From positions 1-64,000 of the forward strand of contig JAWUVI010000020.1 of the NCBI GenBank assembly GCA_034112445.1: a stretch of 64,000 nucleotides of DNA, written 5' to 3'. Below are positions 43,763 through 51,712 of the stretch, piece by piece. The position numbers were made by a program, and so were the translations under genes. The first letter of the stretch is position 1. Each line of letters begins with the position of its first letter. The stretch is from Pelagadaptatus sp034112445. GTDB lineage: Bacteria > Pseudomonadota > Gammaproteobacteria > Pseudomonadales > Cellvibrionaceae. The notes under the pieces were generated by a model. That model saw only the letters and a program-made list of their open reading frames with translations. It made no database searches and had not been told where the DNA came from.

Positions 43763-44485
43763 GTGAGAAGAGAACATAAGCCTTATTTTATAAAAAAAAT
43801 ATTAACAGCGTTTAACCAGTTTTACGTTAAAAATTATTTTAGTAAAAACTTTGATTCTCTTGGTAAGGCCCCACAGGTTTTAGGTCCACGTACCGTACAA
43901 ATTTTTGGTGAAAATATTCATGCCGGAGAATGTTTACACTTGATCAGTTCCAGTGACAATCCGGTCAAGCTAACGTGCTGGAGTGGCAAAGGAATCCAAG
44001 GCAGTATCAAAATAGGCAGCTATTGTTTGTTGTCGCCTGGCACCACTATTATGTCTGCTGGCGGAATTACTATTGGCGATAATTGTATGTTTGCAGCGGG
44101 TTGTTATATTTCTGATAGTGATTGGCATGGGCTCTATAATCGGACTCGAACTTTTCGGTGTACCAAACCTATTGAGCTAAAAGATAATGTTTGGATTGGG
44201 CATGGAGCTAAAGTTGGTAAAGGCGTAACCATTGGTGAAAACAGCGTGGTCGCAGCTGGAGCTGTGGTTGTCAAAGATGTCCCGGCTAATACAGTGGTGG
44301 GCGGTAATCCAGCTAAGGTGATTAAAAAGTTAAACCCTAATAGAAGGATGCTAAAGCGTGAAATATTGTTTGGGGATGTCGATCATTATTATCAAAGCCA
44401 AGACAACTTAGATAAGTATATGTTGCAAGGGAATTCATTTTTCGGATGGCTGCGCAGTAAATATCTCCCGCGCATCAACGATTAA
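43763..44485 (+). CDS. Hexapeptide-repeat (left-handed beta-helix) acyltransferase
   Basis: Protein of 240 residues from GTG 43763 (GGGAG lies 7 bases upstream; an earlier GTG at 43748 lacks this). The central part shows hexapeptide periodicity: IKIGSYCLLSPGT, ITIGDNCMFAAGC, then VWIGHGAKVGKGVTIGENSV and VVAAGAVV, with the closing VVGGNPAKVIKKL. It likely transfers an acetyl or other acyl group to a sugar. It completes the glycan cluster. Its stop overlaps the convergent CDGSH gene by 4 bases. Confidence 0.9.
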   Translation: MRREHKPYFIKKILTAFNQFYVKNYFSKNFDSLGKAPQVLGPRTVQIFGENIHAGECLHLISSSDNPVKLTCWSGKGIQGSIKIGSYCLLSPGTTIMSAGGITIGDNCMFAAGCYISDSDWHGLYNRTRTFRCTKPIELKDNVWIGHGAKVGKGVTIGENSVVAAGAVVVKDVPANTVVGGNPAKVIKKLNPNRRMLKREILFGDVDHYYQSQDNLDKYMLQGNSFFGWLRSKYLPRIND

Positions 44486-44688
44486 TCAGCGAAAGGTTCA
44501 GGGCATTTTAGGCATCCACAAAGGCTAACGGTTTCTGTTTTTTTTGCCTTGAATACTATGGGTTCGATTATAGAACCCTGATGAGCTTTACCATCACAAA
44601 GAGGCAGGCTGCTAGATTTTCCGCATTTGCACCACCAGTAATAGTGACCGGCCCGTACATCAATAAGTTGAGGTTTTTTACACGTCAT
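44482..44688 (-). CDS. CDGSH iron-sulfur domain protein, variant ligand spacing
   Basis: Small protein of 68 residues with a mitoNEET-like motif: C-K-C-x2-S-x3-(L)-P-L-C-D-G-K-A-H. In the canonical motif the His follows the third Cys by four residues (C-D-G-S-H); here one extra residue makes it five. The C-terminal half resembles the second motif of two-domain relatives (SLCGCLKCPEPFAD) but ends before the C-D-G-x-H part. It should bind a 2Fe-2S cluster if the displaced His can still coordinate. It overlaps dusC by 11 bases and follows it on the minus strand. Confidence 0.78.
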   Translation of the reverse strand: MTCKKPQLIDVRAGHYYWWCKCGKSSSLPLCDGKAHQGSIIEPIVFKAKKTETVSLCGCLKCPEPFAD

Positions 44689-45646
44689 GTTTATGTGTCA
44701 TTAAGATATTATTGAATTCATATTCAATAGCCTCAGCTGTTCTCATACGTTTTATAGTTTCAAACATTATATCGGCTTCAGGGTATTGCCTGCGTAAATA
44801 AGAGAGCCATTGTTTGATTCTATTGCCAAGAAATTTCTCAGGATAAATATCTTTAGTTTCTTTGTAGTAATCGAAAACTTTTTTGCAAACCTCAACCCAA
44901 TTCAAAGGCGTATATTCAACACCTTTAGAAGCAGCTTTAATTTGTAGCGCCAAATCAGGGCATGACAGCGCTCCGCGTCCCAGCATAAAATCATCACAGC
45001 CTGATTCCTCTTTGCATTGTTGCCAGTCAGCCACTGTCCATATTTCGCCGTTGGCGATGACTGGAATGGATATGGCGGATTTTATGTCGGCTAGGTAATG
45101 CCAGTAAGCGGGTGGGCGATACCCGTCGACTTTTGAGCGGGCATGAACGACAAGTTCATTGGCTCCGGCCTCATAAGCTGCCAATGAGTTTTCTAAATAT
45201 AAGCTCTTGTCCTCGAAGCCGAGACGAATTTTTGCTGTTACAGGTGTTGTTATTGGGACGGCATCTCGCACAGCTTTAATAATGTTGTATAAGCGCTCTG
45301 GAGTTTTGAGTAATAGTGCACCACCATCACTGCTGTTAACCGTTTTGGCAGGGCAGCCAAAATTTAAATCGATAGTGGAGGCCCCCATCTGAGCCGCTTT
45401 TTTTGCATTGTCTGCCAGGGCTTCAGGATTGCTGCCCAGTAGTTGCAGTCTGACTGGAGTGCCAGAGGTAGTAAGGCTGTTATGAATGAGTTCGGGGCAA
45501 ATACGCTTGAAACTGCGGTCAGGCAGCAGGTGATTGGTAACTCGAAGGAATTCGGTGACGCAGATATCAATGCCACCTAATGAGCTGTATAGCTCACGAA
45601 CATGATGATCAACAACGCCTTCCATTGGTGCAAGTAACAAACGCAT
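44678..45646 (-). CDS. dusC: tRNA-dihydrouridine(16) synthase
   Basis: FMN enzyme that reduces uridine-16 of tRNA, 322 residues. The N-terminal LLAPMEGVVDHHVRELYS followed by CVTEFLRV and LLPDRSFKRICPEL fits DusC rather than DusA/B. The catalytic region DLNFGCPAKTVNSSDGGALLL holds the conserved Cys, and FMN-binding GNGEIW-like (ANGEIW) and GRGAL are present. It is transcribed with the CDGSH gene. Confidence 0.95.
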   Translation of the reverse strand: MRLLLAPMEGVVDHHVRELYSSLGGIDICVTEFLRVTNHLLPDRSFKRICPELIHNSLTTSGTPVRLQLLGSNPEALADNAKKAAQMGASTIDLNFGCPAKTVNSSDGGALLLKTPERLYNIIKAVRDAVPITTPVTAKIRLGFEDKSLYLENSLAAYEAGANELVVHARSKVDGYRPPAYWHYLADIKSAISIPVIANGEIWTVADWQQCKEESGCDDFMLGRGALSCPDLALQIKAASKGVEYTPLNWVEVCKKVFDYYKETKDIYPEKFLGNRIKQWLSYLRRQYPEADIMFETIKRMRTAEAIEYEFNNILMTHKHDV

Positions 45647-45854
45647 GAATAACTCGATTTCAAAAATAGGCAGTAAGTAATGATTAGTCGATTATTGTAA
45701 CAGCAGCAGAGCTGCCAATATAAGAGAGTGTTGCAATGAGGCTGCAGCACGCTATCAGAATTCACTCTAATAGTGTCTATATTGAAATTACAGTGGCTAT
45801 ATTGAAATTAACAGTGGCTATATTTAAAAAAAACTACCCATAATGACGAATTAG
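45647..45854. other. Gene-free stretch between dusC and the oad promoter
   Basis: No coding frame or RNA gene that I can support. It contains GCAGC-AGA-GCTGC (a small dyad near 45708) and, at the right side, a three-unit direct repeat (listed separately). Confidence 0.6.
45771..45830 (+). repeat. Three-unit degenerate 20-21 bp direct repeat
   Basis: Units TAGTGTCTATATTGAAATTA, CAGTGGCTATATTGAAATTA(A) and CAGTGGCTATATTTAAAAA follow one another at 45771, 45791 and 45812. The array lies just upstream of the predicted oad promoter. Confidence 0.75.
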
Positions 45855-45883
45855 TTGCCTCGGCACTGAGTTCAGGATACATT
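45855..45883 (+). promoter_or_regulatory. Predicted promoter of the oad operon
   Basis: TTGCCT (45855-45860) and TACATT (45878-45883) are separated by 17 bases; each matches the sigma-70 consensus in 4 of 6. Transcription would begin near 45890, giving a leader of about 158 bases before oadG. Confidence 0.45.
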
Positions 45884-45888
45884 CTTTC

Positions 45889-46047
45889 GTCTCTTATGAG
45901 AGACAGTCATACGCCTGCTTTTTAGTTGGAGCCACCCGCTCAGTAGTGTGTGATAACCATATAATTGGTTTGGATCCAGGAGATTCAAAACCTTTCAGCA
46001 TCGCGGATCTGATCCCGAAGTGCGGATATTTGGAGGTTAACCTACCT
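45889..46047 (+). promoter_or_regulatory. Structured leader of oadGAB (candidate cis-regulatory RNA)
   Basis: The leader opens with a perfect hairpin GTCTCT-TATG-AGAGAC (45889-45904). A second hairpin AACCA-TATAAT-TGGTT lies at 45955-45970. GGATC elements at 45973 and GATCC at 46011 can pair over a distance. The Shine-Dalgarno sequence is part of the palindrome AGGTTAACCT (46034-46043), so it can be masked. I do not recognise a known riboswitch class. Confidence 0.4.
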
Positions 46048-46290
46048 ATGCAAACAGAAATTATGCAACAAGGCGTCGATTTGATGCTGTTTGGTATGGG
46101 CACTGTGTTTGTGTTCCTTACTGTTCTTGTTATCTCGATGACCATCATGTCAGCGGTGATACAACGTCTTTTTCCTGAGGCTCCTGAGCCTCAAACTCTA
46201 GCTCCAGTATTTGCGCCTGTGGGCACTCCTGATCCTAAGGTGCTGGCTATTATCAAAGCCGCAATAGAGCAGCACCGCAATAAAAAATAA
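46048..46290 (+). CDS. oadG: Oxaloacetate decarboxylase Na+ pump, gamma subunit
   Basis: Small membrane subunit of 80 residues with one helix (about residues 9-33, LMLFGMGTVFVFLTVLVIS) and a Pro-rich cytoplasmic linker ending in an Ala/Ile helix. OadG joins the alpha and beta subunits and binds zinc in known enzymes. ATG 46048 gives the standard MxxxxMxxGVxLMxxGMGTVF start; GGAGG is 11 bases upstream. The frame continues upstream to 45946 without similarity or ribosome site. It is separated from oadA by a terminator. Confidence 0.92.
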   Translation: MQTEIMQQGVDLMLFGMGTVFVFLTVLVISMTIMSAVIQRLFPEAPEPQTLAPVFAPVGTPDPKVLAIIKAAIEQHRNKK

Positions 46291-46296
46291 TAAAGA

Positions 46297-46336
46297 ATCG
46301 CGCTTGTATATTAATTATCCAAGTGCGATTTTTTTT
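46297..46336 (+). terminator. Intercistronic terminator between oadG and oadA
   Basis: ATCGCGCTTG pairs with CAAGTGCGAT (10 bp, one G-T) across a 13-base loop and is followed by eight T. It lies inside the operon, so some oadG transcripts should end here, giving subunit-level dosage control or requiring antitermination. Confidence 0.75.
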
Positions 46337-46375
46337 GTGAATAATTAAGTTGGATGGAACAGTAGGAATTTTTTC

Positions 46376-48160
46376 ATGAGTGAAAACAAAAAACCTTTAG
46401 GTATTACCGACGTCGTTCTTCGCGATGCTCACCAATCATTATTTGCAACCCGTTTGCGTCTTGATGACATGTTACCCATCGCTGCAAAGCTTGATCAAGT
46501 TGGCTTTTGGTCGTTAGAGACATGGGGTGGTGCAACGTTCGATGCGTGCATTCGCTATTTAGGTGAAGATCCATGGGATCGAATCCGTGAGTTGAAAAAA
46601 GCCATGCCCAACACGCCGATGCAAATGTTGTTTCGGGGACAAAATATTCTTGGTTATCGGCATTATGCTGATGATGTGGTCGATAAATTTGTAGAACGCT
46701 GCGCGGTTAATGGCGTTGATGTGTTCCGTGTTTTTGATGCTATGAATGACATGCGCAATATCGAGACAGCCCTTAAGGCTGTCAAAAAGCAAGATAAGCA
46801 TGCTCAAGGCACAATTTCTTACACCTTGAGCCCTGTGCATACTCTTGATATGTGGGTTGAGCAAGGTAAGCGCATTGAAGATATGGGCGCCGACTCTATT
46901 GCCATTAAAGACATGGCTGGCCTGCTAAAACCTTATGTTGGATTTGAGCTGGTTTCGAAATTAAAGGCGGCCTGTGATATTCCTGTTCATTTGCATTGCC
47001 ATGCTACAACTGGGTTATCGACTACTACAGCTTTAAAGTGCGTAGAGGCGGGCATTGATAACATCGACACCTCTATTTCATCTATGTCGATGACTTATGG
47101 TCACAGTCCGACAGAATCTGTAGTGGCTATGTTGCAAGATACCGATCGTGATACTGGATTGGACTTGTCTTTGTTGGAAGATATTGCCGCTTACTTTCGA
47201 GATGTTAGAAAAAAATACGTCAAGTTTGAAGGCTCTTTGCGCGGCGTTGATTCTCGAATTCTTACCGCCCAAGTTCCTGGTGGTATGTTGACCAACATGG
47301 AAAGCCAATTGCGAGATCAGGGCGCTGAAGACCGTTTTGATGAAGTGCTGGCTGAAATCCCACGGGTTCGTGAGGATTTAGGTTTTTTACCGTTAGTAAC
47401 ACCAACGTCTCAAATTGTAGGTACCCAAGCGGTTCTTAATGTGCTGACCGGAGAACGGTTTAAGTCCATCTCCAAAGAAACCCAAGGTGTATTAAAAGGC
47501 GAATACGGCGCAACACCTGCACCGGTTAATAAAGAGCTACAGGATAAAATTCTAGAAGGCGCCGAGCCAATCACTTGTCGTCCGGCTGATTTGATAGATC
47601 CAGAAATGGATAAATTGGCTGCAGAACTGCGCCAACTAGCTAGTGAGAAAAGTATCGCTTTAACCGCTGGCGAAGGTGAGATAGATGATGTTCTAACCTA
47701 TGCTTTGTTTCCGCAAATTGGCCTTAAATTTTTGGAGAATCGCAACAATCCAGATGCTTTTGAGCCGATTCCCACAGGCAAAGAAGGTTCAGCTGTCAGC
47801 ACCGATGCTGGCGAAGAAGTTTATACCGTTAATGTGGAAGGTACGGACTATACAGTTACCGTTGCTAATGGCGGAGATCTAACCGGTATTGTGCCAGTTG
47901 GTTCTGGGGTTGCAGCTGTATCAGGCTCACCCGCAGCAGTTGGTGGAGGTGATCCTGTTAAAGCGCCATTGGCAGGTAATATTTTCAAAGTGCTGGTGGC
48001 TCCAGGTCAGGTTGTTAATGAAGGTGACAGCATAATTATTCTTGAAGCTATGAAAATGGAAACTAATGTGTCGGCGTCTAAATCGGGCACTGTAGGTTCT
48101 GTAAATATTAAAGAAGGCGATTCGGTATCTGTTGGCGACATTTTGCTAACCATCGCTTAA
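46376..48160 (+). CDS. oadA: Oxaloacetate decarboxylase alpha subunit (biotin carboxyltransferase)
   Basis: Transfers CO2 from oxaloacetate to biotin, 594 residues. The TIM-barrel carboxyltransferase domain starts with VLRDAHQSLFATRL and contains the CIRYLGEDPWDRIR segment and the catalytic-lysine region SIAIKDMAGLLKPY. A Pro/Ala/Gly linker (~residues 510-528) leads to the C-terminal biotinyl domain with EAMKMET (Lys560). The pyruvate carboxylase subunit B is similar, but adjacency to oadG and oadB supports the decarboxylase pump. Confidence 0.95.
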   Translation: MSENKKPLGITDVVLRDAHQSLFATRLRLDDMLPIAAKLDQVGFWSLETWGGATFDACIRYLGEDPWDRIRELKKAMPNTPMQMLFRGQNILGYRHYADDVVDKFVERCAVNGVDVFRVFDAMNDMRNIETALKAVKKQDKHAQGTISYTLSPVHTLDMWVEQGKRIEDMGADSIAIKDMAGLLKPYVGFELVSKLKAACDIPVHLHCHATTGLSTTTALKCVEAGIDNIDTSISSMSMTYGHSPTESVVAMLQDTDRDTGLDLSLLEDIAAYFRDVRKKYVKFEGSLRGVDSRILTAQVPGGMLTNMESQLRDQGAEDRFDEVLAEIPRVREDLGFLPLVTPTSQIVGTQAVLNVLTGERFKSISKETQGVLKGEYGATPAPVNKELQDKILEGAEPITCRPADLIDPEMDKLAAELRQLASEKSIALTAGEGEIDDVLTYALFPQIGLKFLENRNNPDAFEPIPTGKEGSAVSTDAGEEVYTVNVEGTDYTVTVANGGDLTGIVPVGSGVAAVSGSPAAVGGGDPVKAPLAGNIFKVLVAPGQVVNEGDSIIILEAMKMETNVSASKSGTVGSVNIKEGDSVSVGDILLTIA

Positions 48161-48195
48161 TCCCGGTAGAAACGTAGATAAAGAGGAGTTTCCGG

Positions 48196-49521
48196 ATGGA
48201 AAGTTTTATCGGGCTTTGGCACGACACGGGTATTTATCAAATGGCCCCTGGCCAGTTGGCCATGGTTCTTATAGGTATTTTATTACTGTATTTGGCGATT
48301 AATAAAAACTTTGAGCCTTTATTGTTAGTGCCCATTGGTTTTGGCGGTATTCTGGCCAATATTCCAGGGGCTGGCTTAGCCGTTTCCGCTGCCGAGTCCG
48401 CAATAAGCAGTGGTAATTTAGAGGTGATGTCAGCAATGGCAGGGTCTTTAAATATAGAAGGTTTTATTGCTGATTCGGCGGAAGCGGTTAAACAGTTGAA
48501 ATTTGCTTACGACAATTCAACGGCTGAGCTGCATTTAGCCGCAGTACAAACAGCACGTGACTTGAACTTTACTGATGGCATGTTGTACAGCTTCTATTCA
48601 GTGGCCATAGCCTCTGGGGTAGCACCGTTAGTGATCTTTATGGGTGTTGGCGCCATGACTGACTTTGGTCCGTTACTGGCTAATCCAAAAACCTTATTTT
48701 TAGGCGCAGCGGCTCAGTTTGGTATTTTCGCCACGGTTATTGGCGCAGTGGGTATGACGTCTTTGGGGTGGATGGATTTCACTATCGCCGAAGCCGCTGC
48801 TATTGGTATTATTGGCGGCGCTGATGGACCTACCGCTATTTACGTGGCGTCTTTATTGGCGCCTGAATTATTAGGCGCTATTGCAGTAGCTGCATACTCT
48901 TATATGGCGCTGGTACCCTTGATTCAGCCGCCAATTATGCGCGCACTAACCACAGAGGCTGAGCGTAAAATTGAAATGACTCAGCTTCGAGTGGTTTCTA
49001 AACGTGAAAAAATAGCGTATCCCGTTGTTGTTTTAATCCTTGTAGCGATGTTTTTACCTTCAGCGGCGCCACTATTAGGAATGTTTTGCTTTGGTAATCT
49101 GATGAAAGAGTCCGGTGTGGTTGATCGCTTGAGCGACACTGCCCAGAACGCCTTAATCAATATCACCACAATATTCCTTGGGCTTTCCGTTGGTTCTAAG
49201 TTGGCTGCGGATAAGTTTCTTGATCCAAAAACCATGGGGATCTTGCTTTTAGGTATTGTTGCATTTGGTATTGGTACCGCTATGGGCGTTTTAATGGCCA
49301 AACTGATGAACAAGTTCAGTGCCCAGAAAATCAACCCACTCATTGGTTCTGCGGGTGTTTCTGCTGTACCTATGGCCGCAAGGGTTTCGAATAAAGTAGG
49401 CTTAGAGTCGAATCCTCATAACTTTTTGTTGATGCACGCTATGGGTCCTAATGTGGCCGGGGTTATTGGTTCCGCTGTTGCGGCAGGGGTGATGATTAGC
49501 TTGGTGCAGGGTATGCAGTAA
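48196..49521 (+). CDS. oadB: Oxaloacetate decarboxylase Na+ pump, beta subunit
   Basis: Membrane subunit of 441 residues that couples decarboxylation of carboxybiotin to Na+ export. It has about nine hydrophobic helices and conserved segments: PLLLVPIGFGGILANIPG, LIFMGVGAMTDFGPLLANPK-like (VIFMGVGAMTDFGPL), IGIIGGADGPTAIY (with the Na+-binding Asp) and the C-terminal NKVGLESNPHNFLLMHAMGPN. It follows oadA after 35 bases with AGGAG upstream. Suggests a sodium-based bioenergetics typical of marine bacteria. Confidence 0.96.
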   Translation: MESFIGLWHDTGIYQMAPGQLAMVLIGILLLYLAINKNFEPLLLVPIGFGGILANIPGAGLAVSAAESAISSGNLEVMSAMAGSLNIEGFIADSAEAVKQLKFAYDNSTAELHLAAVQTARDLNFTDGMLYSFYSVAIASGVAPLVIFMGVGAMTDFGPLLANPKTLFLGAAAQFGIFATVIGAVGMTSLGWMDFTIAEAAAIGIIGGADGPTAIYVASLLAPELLGAIAVAAYSYMALVPLIQPPIMRALTTEAERKIEMTQLRVVSKREKIAYPVVVLILVAMFLPSAAPLLGMFCFGNLMKESGVVDRLSDTAQNALINITTIFLGLSVGSKLAADKFLDPKTMGILLLGIVAFGIGTAMGVLMAKLMNKFSAQKINPLIGSAGVSAVPMAARVSNKVGLESNPHNFLLMHAMGPNVAGVIGSAVAAGVMISLVQGMQ

Positions 49522-49563
49522 TTGTCGCTTAATCTATAGTTAGTAATTAGCTGCAATGTTAAC

Positions 49564-49587
49564 AGCCCGTTTAAAGCGGGCTTTTGT
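49564..49587 (+). terminator. Terminator of the oad operon
   Basis: AGCCCG and CGGGCT enclose a 7-base loop and are followed by TTTTG. It lies 42 bases after the oadB stop. Confidence 0.75.
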
Positions 49588-49613
49588 TTATTCGCTAGTT
49601 TTTTTAACTATTT

Positions 49614-49634
49614 AAAAAATAAAAAATAAAAAAT
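49614..49634 (+). repeat. Heptamer repeat AAAAAAT x3 before the alkylsulfatase gene
   Basis: Three perfect AAAAAAT units lie directly upstream of the ribosome site of the alkylsulfatase gene. Such runs slip easily and could change promoter-to-ribosome-site spacing. Confidence 0.8.
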
Positions 49635-49649
49635 AAATTAGGAGTGTTT

Positions 49650-51665
49650 ATGTCAGCCATCGCACGTGCAGGTAAAAAATTCTCGACCAATAAATTCATT
49701 GCTTCCTTAGTTTGTGTGGCGGCCATATCAGGTTGTGAGCAACAGGTTAGCTTTTCCGAAGGTGCAGATGAGCTGGGGTTTTCTGAGGCTTCGTCGGCGA
49801 CAAAAAAAGCCAATAAAAAAGTTGCTGAACAATTGCCTTTACAAGATATGTTGGATTTTGAACAAGCACGTAAAGGCTTGATTGCGACGAGTGATTCCTT
49901 ACAAATTACGGCTGCTGACGGCCGCTTGGCTTGGGATCAAGATGCTTATTCTTTTATCGCTGGGGATGCGCCGGCTACCGTAAATCCAAGTTTGTGGCGT
50001 CAAGCCCAACTCAATGGTATTCACGGATTATTTGAAGTGACACCGGGTGTGTATCAGTTACGCGGTTTTGATCTGGCTAACTTAACACTCATAGACACAG
50101 ATTCTGGCTGGGTAGTCGTCGATCCATTAACCTCATCGGCTACCTCTAAATATGCCATTGAGTTTGCGCGTAAGCACTTAGGTGATAAACCAATTAAAGC
50201 GGTTATTTTTACTCACAGTCATGTTGACCATTTTGGTGGGATTGAAGGCGTTTTAACACCTGCCGAGCGTGCCGATATTATGATTATTGCACCAGAAGGT
50301 TTTACTGAGGAATCTGTCAGTGAAAATATAATGGCCGGTACGGTTATGGGGCGCCGATCTGAATTTATGTACGGTAGGAATCTACCGAAAACGGCGCGTG
50401 GCCACATTGGATCAGGTTTAGGTAAAGAGCCTGCCAATGCTGGAGTGATAAGCATTTTACCGCCGACGACTATTATTCATAAAACTGGGCAAAGTTTAAT
50501 TGTCGATGGGTTAGATATTGTTTTTCAAAATGCGCCAGGCTCTGAGGCTCCCGCCGAATTAACTTTCTACTTACCTAAATACAAAGCGTATTGTGGGGCC
50601 GAAGTGGTGTCTCGTACAATGCACAATTTATATACTTTACGTGGTGCTAAAGTTAGAGATGCGCTGAGTTGGAGCGGTTATATTGACGAAGCTCTAGACT
50701 TATTTGGCAAGCAAGCCGATGTGTATTTTGGTTCGCATCACTGGCCAGTTTGGGGCAACGAGAATGTCCAAAAATTTATTGAGCGTCAGCGTGATACTTA
50801 CAAATTTATTCATGATCAAACGATGCGTCTGGCTAATAAAGGCTACACCCCAAAAGAGATCGCTGAAGAAATTAAAATGCCAGAAGCGTTGCAGCAGACA
50901 TTTGATAATCGCGGCTATTACGGCACGCTAAAACACAACTCTAAAGCCGTTTATCAGTTTTATTTTGGCTGGTATGACGCCAATCCCGTTAACTTAGATC
51001 CTCTTCCTCCGGTTGCAGCTGGTCAGCGTTATGTTGAGGCAATGGGTGGTGCTGAGAGCGTACTAACACTAGCGCGTGCCTCTTTCTCTAAGGGTGAGTA
51101 TCGGTGGACGGCTGAGTTGCTGAACCATTTGGTTTTTACTGATGCTGAAAATCTAGAAGCTCGTCAATTATTGGCCAACACATACGACCAATTGGGTTAT
51201 CAGGCTGAATCTGCGCCTTGGCGCGATGTGTATTTAAGTGGTGCACTGGAATTACGCCAAGGTAAGAAAGTAGAAAGAGTATCGATGATTTCTGATGCTT
51301 CTGGTCTGATAGGCCAAGCCCCTACAGAATTATTTTTTGCTGCAATGGCGACTAACTTGAATCCTGAGAAAGCGGCGGGCAAACATTACATCGTTAATAT
51401 CCAAATGACCGATACTAATGAAGAATTTGTCTTGACCATGGAAAATTCAGTTCTGCATCATCGCCAGCTTACTGCAGATCCTAAAGCGGATGTCACGATT
51501 AAAATCACCCGTGAATTATTTCTGAGACTCGTCACAAAAACAGCTGACATGAAAGAAGTTATTTTCGGTGATGAGCTAGAAATTGAAGGCAGTAAATTAT
51601 CGTTGGTTGGTTTCTTTTCTTTGTTTGATAGTAACGATGGGAATTTTAATATTGTAACGCCATAA
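49650..51665 (+). CDS. Metallo-beta-lactamase-fold alkylsulfatase (SdsA/BDS1-type), lipoprotein
   Basis: Hydrolyses primary or secondary alkyl sulfates to alcohol and sulfate, 671 residues. The N-terminus is a lipoprotein signal with lipobox ISGC (Cys29). The binuclear zinc motif T-H-S-H-V-D-H-F-G-G is at 188-197 (His189, His191, Asp193, His194). A later HHWPVWG and EAPAEL match the SdsA1 group. The C-terminal ~120 residues look like the SCP2-like domain of this family. Predicted periplasmic or outer-membrane-attached. ATG 49650 has AGGAG upstream. Confidence 0.93.
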   Translation: MSAIARAGKKFSTNKFIASLVCVAAISGCEQQVSFSEGADELGFSEASSATKKANKKVAEQLPLQDMLDFEQARKGLIATSDSLQITAADGRLAWDQDAYSFIAGDAPATVNPSLWRQAQLNGIHGLFEVTPGVYQLRGFDLANLTLIDTDSGWVVVDPLTSSATSKYAIEFARKHLGDKPIKAVIFTHSHVDHFGGIEGVLTPAERADIMIIAPEGFTEESVSENIMAGTVMGRRSEFMYGRNLPKTARGHIGSGLGKEPANAGVISILPPTTIIHKTGQSLIVDGLDIVFQNAPGSEAPAELTFYLPKYKAYCGAEVVSRTMHNLYTLRGAKVRDALSWSGYIDEALDLFGKQADVYFGSHHWPVWGNENVQKFIERQRDTYKFIHDQTMRLANKGYTPKEIAEEIKMPEALQQTFDNRGYYGTLKHNSKAVYQFYFGWYDANPVNLDPLPPVAAGQRYVEAMGGAESVLTLARASFSKGEYRWTAELLNHLVFTDAENLEARQLLANTYDQLGYQAESAPWRDVYLSGALELRQGKKVERVSMISDASGLIGQAPTELFFAAMATNLNPEKAAGKHYIVNIQMTDTNEEFVLTMENSVLHHRQLTADPKADVTIKITRELFLRLVTKTADMKEVIFGDELEIEGSKLSLVGFFSLFDSNDGNFNIVTP

Positions 51666-51712
51666 CGTTATAGGTATTAGTTGAAAGATAATGGAATAGG
51701 ATAACAATCAAA

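Noticed and set aside
45946..46047. N-terminal extension of oadG (34 codons) as a real part or leader peptide
   Set aside because: No ribosome site at the GTG, no similarity, and the standard OadG start is at 46048; more likely untranslated leader.
48981..49343. 120-codon open frame antisense to oadB
   Set aside because: Shadow of a membrane-protein gene; low-complexity Ile/Lys content and no ribosome site.
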